Notes under the pieces: model-generated
Told to the model about the DNA's origin: nothing
The model's database searches: none
The model's input: only the letters and a program-made list of their open reading frames with translations
Program-made: the position numbers and the translations under genes
Shown here: piece after piece, positions 1 through 5,221 of the stretch
Layout: every line of letters starts with the position of its first letter
How positions within the stretch are numbered: position 1 is the first letter of the stretch
Source of the DNA: Campylobacterales bacterium
Lineage (GTDB): Bacteria; Campylobacterota; Campylobacteria; Campylobacterales; Arcobacteraceae
DNA: 5,221 bases
Direction: 5' to 3'
Assembly: GCA_019752775.1 (NCBI GenBank)
Contig: JAIELU010000180.1
Location: forward strand, 1 to 5,221

Positions 1-103
1 GGTAAAAGGGTCACTTTATCGATAAAACTTAAGCCATACTATGGCCATACTATGCCATACTATGGCACGGTAAAAGGGTCACTTTATCGATAAAACTTAA
101 GCC
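1..103. repeat. 35-bp direct repeat pair flanking near-palindromic 11-mers
   Basis: Bases 1-35 and 69-103 are identical (35 of 35, start-to-start distance 68). Each copy begins GGTAAAAGGGTCAC and contains the perfect 12-bp palindrome TTTATCGATAAA (15-26 and 83-94), followed by CTTAAG. Between the copies lie three head-to-tail units of CCATACTATGG (34-44, 45-54 lacking the last G, 55-65). Each full unit is a palindrome with one central mismatch. I see no reading frame here: the frame that later becomes pepA has a TAA at 91-93. The patch ends where pepA coding begins. It could be the end of an insertion sequence (some IS21-family elements carry repeated motifs of the GGTCAC/AAAG kind near their tips), another dispersed repeat, or an artefact at a contig edge. 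The repeat itself is certain; its nature is not. Confidence 0.9.
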
Positions 104-105
104 CC

Positions 106-1545
106 CTAATATATAAATATTTATCAAAAATTAATTTAGTTGATAAAAATATAGAAAAAAATGATACAGAAATTGAGATTATTTTTGTAAAAAATATTGA
201 AAATTTAGAAGACAAAGAGCTTTTAGAAATTCTAGATTTTAAAGCAAAAGATGAAGCTTGTATATTATTAGCAGAATCAAAAAAGATTTATGTGGGTTAT
301 GAAGAAGAAAATTATGATTCAATTGCAATTGCTAGTGCAACAGCAATTAAAAAACTTCAAACAACAAAATTTGCAAATGCAAGAATTGAATTAAATGAAG
401 TTTTAGAAAATAATTTTAAAGCTTTAATCGAGGGTGCAATACTTGGTGAATATAAATTTGTAAATTATAAATCAGAAAAAGACAAAAAGAAAATTGAACT
501 TCAAATTTTAGTATCAAATAAAAATGAGAAATTTGAAAAAATATTAAATGAATCAATAATTATTTCAAAAGCTGTAAATAAAACAAGAGATATGGTAAAT
601 ACACCTCCTGCTGATTTTTATCCTGAAGTTATGGCTAAAACTGCTAAAAAACTTGCAAGAAGTGCAGATATTGAAGTTAAAATTGAGGGTGAAAAGTTTT
701 TAAAAGAAAATGGTATGAATGCCATGTTAAGCGTTGGTCGTGCTTCTATTCATGAATCACAACTTATTCATTTGACTTACAAACCAAAAAATGTCCAAGC
801 TAAAATAGTTTTAGTAGGAAAAGGTTTAACTTATGATTCAGGTGGATTATCTTTAAAACCTGCTGATTTTATGGTTACTATGAAATCTGATAAATCAGGT
901 GGTTGTGCTGTTATGTCAACACTTTGGGCAATTGCAAAATTAGAGCTTCCTTTTGAAGTTCATGGAATTGTGGGTGCTGTTGAAAATATGATTGGTGGAA
1001 ATGCTTATAAACCAGATGATGTGTTAAAAGCAAAAAATGGGAAAACTATTGAAATAAGAAATACAGATGCTGAGGGAAGATTGGTTCTTGCTGATTGTTT
1101 ATGTTACGCACAAGATGAAATAAAAGATATTGATTATATTTTTGATTATGCAACATTAACAGGTGCTTGTGTTGTTGGAGTTGGTGAATATACAACAGGA
1201 ATTATGGGAAACAATGAAATACTAAAAAGAAATGCAGTTTTATCTGCTTTAAAATCTGGTGAATATGCTACAAGTTTAGATTTTAATAGATTCCTAAAAA
1301 AATCTATTAAATCAGAAATAGCAGATATTTGTAATATTGCAAGCACAAGATATGGTGGAGCAATTACAGCAGGAATGTTTTTGGATAACTTTATTAGCGA
1401 TGAAAATAAAGAAAAATGGATTCATTTTGATATAGCAGGACCTGCATTTGTAGAAAAACCTTGGGGATATAATCCACATGGAGCAAGTGGAGCAGGGGTT
1501 AGAATGACAATTAAATTTCTACAAGATTTAGTTGATAATAACTAA
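106..1545 (+). CDS. pepA: Leucyl aminopeptidase (M17 family), 5' end missing or disrupted
   Basis: This is a cytosolic dimetal aminopeptidase that removes N-terminal residues, leucine preferred, from peptides; in the family it forms hexamers. The C-terminal catalytic domain is complete. The segment GKGLTYDSGG with SLKP supplies the metal ligands Lys (codon 820) and Asp (835) and the catalytic Lys (856). MKSDKSGG supplies Asp (889). The M17 signature NTDAEGRL (from 1060) supplies Asp (1066), Glu (1072) and the catalytic Arg (1078). VNTPPADF, typical of the domain boundary, lies at about 595-618. The frame is open from the stop at 91-93, and from 106 it gives 479 codons, about the full size of the family in Campylobacterota. 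However, it contains no ATG, GTG or TTG before GTG 292, and starting there would remove some 60 residues of the N-terminal domain. The native start therefore probably lay just upstream and is replaced by the repeat patch. A terminator follows directly. Identity is very sure; the 5' end is unresolved. Confidence 0.95.
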   Translation, partial: LIYKYLSKINLVDKNIEKNDTEIEIIFVKNIENLEDKELLEILDFKAKDEACILLAESKKIYVGYEEENYDSIAIASATAIKKLQTTKFANARIELNEVLENNFKALIEGAILGEYKFVNYKSEKDKKKIELQILVSNKNEKFEKILNESIIISKAVNKTRDMVNTPPADFYPEVMAKTAKKLARSADIEVKIEGEKFLKENGMNAMLSVGRASIHESQLIHLTYKPKNVQAKIVLVGKGLTYDSGGLSLKPADFMVTMKSDKSGGCAVMSTLWAIAKLELPFEVHGIVGAVENMIGGNAYKPDDVLKAKNGKTIEIRNTDAEGRLVLADCLCYAQDEIKDIDYIFDYATLTGACVVGVGEYTTGIMGNNEILKRNAVLSALKSGEYATSLDFNRFLKKSIKSEIADICNIASTRYGGAITAGMFLDNFISDENKEKWIHFDIAGPAFVEKPWGYNPHGASGAGVRMTIKFLQDLVDNN

Positions 1546-1558
1546 AACTTTTTATTAA

Positions 1559-1597
1559 AAAAAGAAATCTAGTATTAGAATACTAGATTTCTTTTTA
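1559..1597 (+). terminator. Rho-independent terminator of pepA
   Basis: Fourteen bases after the pepA stop, the arm AAAGAAATCTAGTATT (1561-1576) is exactly complementary to 1579-1594, with AG between them. Outer A-T pairs extend the stem to 1559-1596. Allowing for a minimal loop, this gives a stem of about 17 bp with a tetraloop. A run of five T (1592-1596) closes the right side. A run of seven A (1557-1563) leads into the left side, so the hairpin could also stop transcription arriving from the other direction. It separates pepA from the RTX gene. Confidence 0.93.
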
Positions 1598-1756
1598 CTA
1601 CACTTTTTCTATACTTATTTTATAAAATAATATACTAAAAAAATAAAATAAATAATTGAGTTATTTAATATATTATTCCTAAATATACTTGATAATTTGG
1701 TGTTTTGTTTATTTATATTTCTAAAAAGTAATCAAATTTTTTATTAACAATAATTA

Positions 1757-1765
1757 TGGTATATT
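1757..1765 (+). promoter_or_regulatory. Candidate extended -10 promoter element for the RTX gene
   Basis: TGGTATATT matches the extended -10 pattern TGnTATAAT at all but one position. It sits 31 bases before the ATG, which would give a short leader of roughly 25 bases. The region 17 bases upstream is a T run with no TTGACA. That fits housekeeping promoters in Campylobacterota, which generally lack a conserved -35 box and have periodic AT-rich stretches instead. Random AT-rich sequence produces such matches often, so this is a candidate only. Confidence 0.45.
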
Positions 1766-1784
1766 AAGTAAAATAATATATTAC

Positions 1785-1790
1785 AAAGAG
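1785..1790 (+). promoter_or_regulatory. Ribosome binding site of the RTX gene
   Basis: AAAGAG lies six bases before ATG 1797, a reasonable Shine-Dalgarno spacing. It supports this ATG over the next in-frame ATG (codon 63), which would cut through the conserved-looking N-terminal domain. Confidence 0.65.
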
Positions 1791-1796
1791 TTCAAG

Positions 1797-2156
1797 ATGG
1801 CACAAGAAGAATCTAAATCTATCAAATATTTAAATAACAAAGTTCAAATAAAAGAAAAAGCACCAGTTGGTGAAAATATAGCTATTTATGTAAGACCTGG
1901 TGATAAAATTGATCTTGAATCCCTTGGAATTAATTTAGAAAATGCGAAATTTAAGCTTATCGGTGGTGATATAGTATTAGAAATGCCAGGTGCAGGTAAT
2001 TATACTTTTGTTTCATTAGCTCTAATGGGATATGGTGAGAATACTCCTGAATTTATTGGACAAGGTGGGAAAGTTACATCTTTATCTACTATTTTATCAA
2101 ATATTGAAGAAATAAATGCCTTACCAATTAACTCTATTGTTACTAATGAATTTGTA
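1797..2156 (+). other. N-terminal domain of the RTX protein, possible retention or anchoring module
   Basis: Residues 1-120 are compositionally ordinary and clearly different from the repetitive remainder. Alternating hydrophobic stretches (VQIKE, IAIYVRPGD, FKLIGGDIVLEMPG, YTFVSLALM) suggest a small beta-rich fold, ending in a short helix-like part (ILSNIEEINALPI, about 98-111). LapA- and BapA-type adhesins have N-terminal domains of similar size, rich in Gly-Asp turns, that stall the protein in the outer-membrane exporter. Placing this domain in that role is inference from position and style, not from an alignment. Confidence 0.5.
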
Positions 2157-5100
2157 AATCTACCTGATGCTTCTGAACAAGATAAAAAAAATAAAGCTAA
2201 TGAAGAAAAGAAAAATGAAGCTACTCCACAAGTAATTGTAATAGATAATAGTGTTGCAATGGATGATAATATATCTCAAAGTTTGGCTGAAAATACTGCT
2301 CAATTTATGGACCGATCAATTGAAGAATCAGTAATAAATACAAATATATCAATGAAAACAGATACAAATAAAGCCAAAGCAACAAAAACAGAAGATGCTG
2401 CTGTTGAAGGAGTAAAGCCTTCATTAACTTTTGATATTAATGTTGAGCATGTAAAATCAACTAGTGAATTTTCAGGTGAAGGAGTAGACAAAACTCTAAT
2501 TGTAAAAGGTGGTGGAGGAAACATTTATGCCAATGATTATCCTAATTCACCTGCTTTAAGTGAGTTGCAAAAACAGACTAATGCTGAAGATATTGATTAT
2601 AGAACAGTTAATAATTCAATTGCCAATAAATCAGTTATTAATGCAGATAATAATGATTTCTTTGGAAATACATTTACTTCTAGATTGATTAATCTTTCTC
2701 CTTCTCAACCTCTAGGTTTTGGTATTACTACTATTAAAATTAGTGGAATTCCAAGTATCGCTTCTATTGTAGGAGGTACAAAAGTAAGCGATGGTGTTTG
2801 GATAATTAATAAAGCAGAAGCACTAATAAACGGCTTTACTATTGATCCTAATAATGGTTCAATTAATTTTGTTATTAAATATGATACACAATTAACAGAA
2901 GCTAAAAATTTTACGATGAATATTGAAGCCCAATCTGTATGGGATATAACTAATGTTCCTGAATACTTAAAATTAGATGCAGAAAAACCTCTTATTTCAG
3001 ATCTAACATTTAACAAATCATATGGTATGAATATTAAAGAAGTTGATGTAAATGCACCCTTATCATATAAGTATACACCAGTAGGTGGAAATAAAGATGG
3101 ATTTGTTTTAGCTACAAACTTAAATGATAATATTATTCGTACAGGAGATATAGATACAACTGTTATAGGTGGAGTTACGCAAGATACTATTTATGCACAA
3201 AGTGGAAATGACACACTATATGGAAATGAAGGTAATGATACTATTGCTCCAGGACTTGGGAATGATACGGTTGATGGAGGAGCAGGAAATGATACAGTTT
3301 CTTACTCAAATTTTGCTGTTTCAAATGTAGGTGCTGGTGTTGTTGTTAATTTAACAACACAAAGCGCAACGGGTTCAGGAAATGATACGCTTATAAGTAT
3401 TGAAAATATTATAGGAAGTGATTTTAGAGATACTTTAATTGGAAGTATAGGTATTAATACTATTCGCGGTGGTGGAGGAAACGATACTATTGATGGAAAA
3501 GAAGGAAATGACACTTTATTTGGTGAAGCTGGAAATGATCTGTTTAAAAGTGGTTTTGGAGATAATTACATAGATGGAGGAACGGGGAACAATACAGTAG
3601 ATTATTCACAAGTAACTGATCTAAATGGCGTAATTGTTAAGCTTTTAAGTCCTACCGCAGTTGGTCTAGGAGAGACATGGGGAGAATCTACATCAAATAG
3701 TGGAAATGACCGTTTAGTTAATATTCAAAATGTTATAGGAACTCAATATGACGATACTTTTAGCGGAGCAGATAATACTAATAATAGCTTCGATGGAGGA
3801 GTGGGTGGAAGTGATTTAGTTGATTATAGCTACTATAAAAGTAATGCTATAACTGTTAATTTAGATGAAGGCTGGGCAACTGGTCAAGGAACAGATAGTT
3901 TTAAAAATATTGATGCTATTAGAGGTACTGATATTTTAGCCTTTGGAGATACACTTATTGGTTCATCTACACAAGGAAATACTCTTTATGGTATGGCAGG
4001 TAATGATATTATAAAAGGGATGGGTGGAAATAACTCTTTATATGGAGGAAGTGGAAACGACACAATTTATAGTGGTAAAAACGATGATTTTATCGATGGT
4101 GGAACAGGAGTTGACACTGTTAGTTATGAAGATATTAATACAGGTGGAGTTACTGTTTATTTAGGAAAAGAGAACATTCCACAAAATACAATTAACGCAG
4201 GAAATGATACTTTAAAAAATATTCAAAATCTTATTGGTACTGTTTTTAACGATACTTTAGGAGCTAGTTTAACCGAGGTTAATACTCTTAATGGTTTAGG
4301 AGGAAATGATACAGCTGATTATAGTGTACTACTTAAAGCTATATCAGATGCTGGAGTTATCGCAAACTTACTTTTAGGAACGGCTTCAAAAGGTCTTAGT
4401 ACAGATGATACGCTAATTAGTATTGAAAATCTAATAGGAACAGATGGAAAAGATACACTAATAGGAAATAACTCTAACAATATTTTAGATGGTGGAAAAG
4501 GGAATGACTATTTTATATCTTATGGTGGAAATAATAGCATTATTGGTGGGGAAGGGATTGATACTCTTGATTACAGCCAATCAGGTAAATCTTTAGTTAT
4601 TGAAAACCTAGATATTGCAGGAACAGTGAAAAGAGGAACAGGTTCAGCTCAAGAAATAGATGAACTAAGCAGTATTGAAAAAATAATAGGAACAAGCTCT
4701 AAAGATATTATAAAAGCCAATGCAACTTCTACGGTTAATTTTGAATTTCAAGCAGGTTCTGGAAATGACACACTTCAAGGCGGGGCTGGAAATGACATTC
4801 TTTCAGGCGAGAGTGGAGATGATTATTTTTATGCAAGTGGTGGAATTGATGATATAGATGGTGGAAATGATGGTGAAGTAACGGGTGATACAGTTGATTT
4901 CTCGTATGTAGCTAATAAAATAGAGCTAAAACTAGCAGAAATTGGGAATGGAACTAAAGTTTTAGAAGGTGATTTAAAAACTCAAACGCACACAATTATA
5001 AATATTGAAAATATTACTGGAAGTTTGACGCATGAAAATACTTTAGCAGGAAACTCACAAGATAATACGCTAATAGGTGGAAATTTAAATGATACTTTAA

Positions 5101-5221
5101 GTGGTGGAAATGGTGGAACTAATTATCTTGATGGTGGATTAGGAGTTAATACTGTTGATTATAGTGCAATTAATACAAATGGAACAGGGGTTACATTAAA
5201 CTTAAATAATACAGCACTTCA
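1797..5221 (+). CDS. Giant RTX repeat protein, likely type I-secreted adhesin (3' end outside the window)
   Basis: The frame is open from ATG 1797 to the window edge: 1141 complete codons with no stop. The start (MAQEESKSIKY) has no hydrophobic signal peptide, as expected for type I secretion, whose signal would be at the unseen C-terminus. Residues about 1-120 form a globular domain with RPGDKIDL (33-40), GGDIVLEMPG (56-65) and TFVSLALMGYG (70-80). Residues 124-145 are a Lys/Glu/Asn-rich linker, and 145-290 are low-complexity and polar. Residues about 295-385 look like a beta-sandwich of the Ig/cadherin-like kind common in these proteins (ISGIPS ... GVWIINKAEALINGFTI). From about 443 onward the protein is RTX: some 25 nonapeptides of the GGxGNDTLx type, which in known families bind calcium and fold as a beta-roll outside the cell. 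Role inferred from the family: calcium-stabilised adhesin or biofilm matrix protein. A toxin or protease is less likely, since no catalytic domain is seen, but the C-terminus is missing. No transporter gene is in the window. Confidence 0.9.
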   Translation, partial: MAQEESKSIKYLNNKVQIKEKAPVGENIAIYVRPGDKIDLESLGINLENAKFKLIGGDIVLEMPGAGNYTFVSLALMGYGENTPEFIGQGGKVTSLSTILSNIEEINALPINSIVTNEFVNLPDASEQDKKNKANEEKKNEATPQVIVIDNSVAMDDNISQSLAENTAQFMDRSIEESVINTNISMKTDTNKAKATKTEDAAVEGVKPSLTFDINVEHVKSTSEFSGEGVDKTLIVKGGGGNIYANDYPNSPALSELQKQTNAEDIDYRTVNNSIANKSVINADNNDFFGNTFTSRLINLSPSQPLGFGITTIKISGIPSIASIVGGTKVSDGVWIINKAEALINGFTIDPNNGSINFVIKYDTQLTEAKNFTMNIEAQSVWDITNVPEYLKLDAEKPLISDLTFNKSYGMNIKEVDVNAPLSYKYTPVGGNKDGFVLATNLNDNIIRTGDIDTTVIGGVTQDTIYAQSGNDTLYGNEGNDTIAPGLGNDTVDGGAGNDTVSYSNFAVSNVGAGVVVNLTTQSATGSGNDTLISIENIIGSDFRDTLIGSIGINTIRGGGGNDTIDGKEGNDTLFGEAGNDLFKSGFGDNYIDGGTGNNTVDYSQVTDLNGVIVKLLSPTAVGLGETWGESTSNSGNDRLVNIQNVIGTQYDDTFSGADNTNNSFDGGVGGSDLVDYSYYKSNAITVNLDEGWATGQGTDSFKNIDAIRGTDILAFGDTLIGSSTQGNTLYGMAGNDIIKGMGGNNSLYGGSGNDTIYSGKNDDFIDGGTGVDTVSYEDINTGGVTVYLGKENIPQNTINAGNDTLKNIQNLIGTVFNDTLGASLTEVNTLNGLGGNDTADYSVLLKAISDAGVIANLLLGTASKGLSTDDTLISIENLIGTDGKDTLIGNNSNNILDGGKGNDYFISYGGNNSIIGGEGIDTLDYSQSGKSLVIENLDIAGTVKRGTGSAQEIDELSSIEKIIGTSSKDIIKANATSTVNFEFQAGSGNDTLQGGAGNDILSGESGDDYFYASGGIDDIDGGNDGEVTGDTVDFSYVANKIELKLAEIGNGTKVLEGDLKTQTHTIINIENITGSLTHENTLAGNSQDNTLIGGNLNDTLSGGNGGTNYLDGGLGVNTVDYSAINTNGTGVTLNLNNTAL
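2679..2951 (+). other. Beta-rich Ig/cadherin-like domain in the RTX protein
   Basis: Residues about 295-385 lack RTX nonapeptides. They follow the pattern strand - ISGIPS - GG..VSDGVW - INGFTIDPNNGSINF - VIKYD - FTMNIEA. This resembles the domains in giant RTX adhesins with ISGVPxGA...DGxWTL...LxGLTI signatures. Only one copy is visible, between the linker and the RTX array, where it could act as a spacer. Confidence 0.55.
3123..5221 (+). repeat. RTX calcium-binding array built from composite modules
   Basis: The array holds nonapeptides such as SGNDTLYGN, AGNDTVSYS and SGNDTIYSG. These sit inside a larger unit, in order: DGGxGxDTVDYS; a spacer with GVxVNL; DTLxxIENxIGT; DTLIG; then a variable number of nonapeptides. 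The DGG..DYS element starts at 3273, 3573, 3792, 4095, 4290, 4542 (IGG), 4857 and 5130, so successive units are 100, 73, 101, 65, 84, 105 and 91 residues long. The copies are well diverged in DNA, so this is an old array rather than a recent tandem expansion. It continues past the window edge. Confidence 0.9.

Larger units (their letters stand above)
1598..1796. other. AT-rich intergenic region upstream of the RTX gene
   Basis: About 200 bases without a supportable gene on either strand. It is almost entirely A and T. It holds a weak 7-bp AT hairpin (TAAATAA 1649-1655 against TTATTTA 1661-1667) of doubtful meaning, the candidate promoter near 1757-1765 and the ribosome binding site at 1785-1790. 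I see no recognisable operator or riboswitch. Confidence 0.7.

Noticed and set aside
1..103. CRISPR array
   Set aside because: Only two direct repeats are present, and the 33 bases between them are themselves a tandem palindromic repeat, not a unique spacer.
161..190. ATG at 161 as a start codon
   Set aside because: It is out of frame with pepA and runs into a TAA after nine codons.
292..294. GTG as the real start of pepA
   Set aside because: The in-frame sequence upstream (for example EIEIIFVKNIENL, ACILLAESKKIYVGYE) looks like normal M17 N-terminal domain, and starting here would remove about 60 residues. No convincing ribosome binding site precedes it.
1146..1346. Antisense open frame inside pepA
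   Set aside because: It overlaps a conserved coding stretch of pepA, its product is low-complexity and unrecognisable, and it has no promoter or ribosome binding site of its own.
1649..1667. AT-only 7-bp inverted repeat as an operator
   Set aside because: A seven-pair AT stem is expected by chance in this composition, and it resembles no operator I know.
1689..1719. TTGATA (1689-1694) and TATATT (1714-1719) as a classical promoter
   Set aside because: The spacing of 19 bases is poor, and the extended -10 nearer the gene is a better match. In such AT-rich DNA these hexamers arise by chance.
2300..3514. Antisense open frames inside the RTX gene (2300-2524, 2705-3016, 3302-3514)
   Set aside because: Their Ser/Pro/Ile/Val-rich products are what the complement of Gly/Asp/Asn-rich RTX coding produces. 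No independent signals support them.

Overview
The window is very AT-rich and carries a leucyl aminopeptidase of the type found in Campylobacterota, followed by a large RTX-type surface protein. The A/T-ending codon use, the PepA sequence (for example the FDYATLTGACVVGVGEYTTGIMGNN-like core, seen around 1141-1215) and the style of the RTX protein all suggest Arcobacteraceae (Arcobacter, Aliarcobacter or a relative). This placement comes from recognition, not from a search.

Layout. Bases 1-103 are a repeat patch: a 35-bp direct repeat (1-35 and 69-103) flanks three near-palindromic 11-mers. It stops abruptly where the pepA reading frame begins. PepA then reads from about 106 to the stop at 1543-1545. 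Its catalytic residues are intact but no usable start codon lies inside the frame, so the extreme 5' end of the gene is missing, displaced or mis-assembled. A strong hairpin terminator (about 1559-1597) closes pepA. An AT-rich gap of about 200 bases follows, with a plausible extended -10 promoter and a ribosome binding site. A single long gene starts at 1797 and is still open at 5221.

The long gene encodes at least 1141 residues in four parts: an N-terminal globular domain without a signal peptide, a charged linker, a beta-rich domain of the Ig-like kind, and an array of about 700 residues of calcium-binding RTX nonapeptides. The array is built from larger composite modules. This is the architecture of a giant type I-secreted adhesin or biofilm protein. 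Its C-terminal secretion signal and any transporter genes lie outside the window.

The two genes look functionally unrelated: a cytosolic peptidase and an exported adhesin, separated by a terminator and a separate promoter. The points most worth a second look are the repeat junction at the pepA 5' end, the N-terminal domain of the adhesin with a possible di-alanine processing site, and the composite module array.
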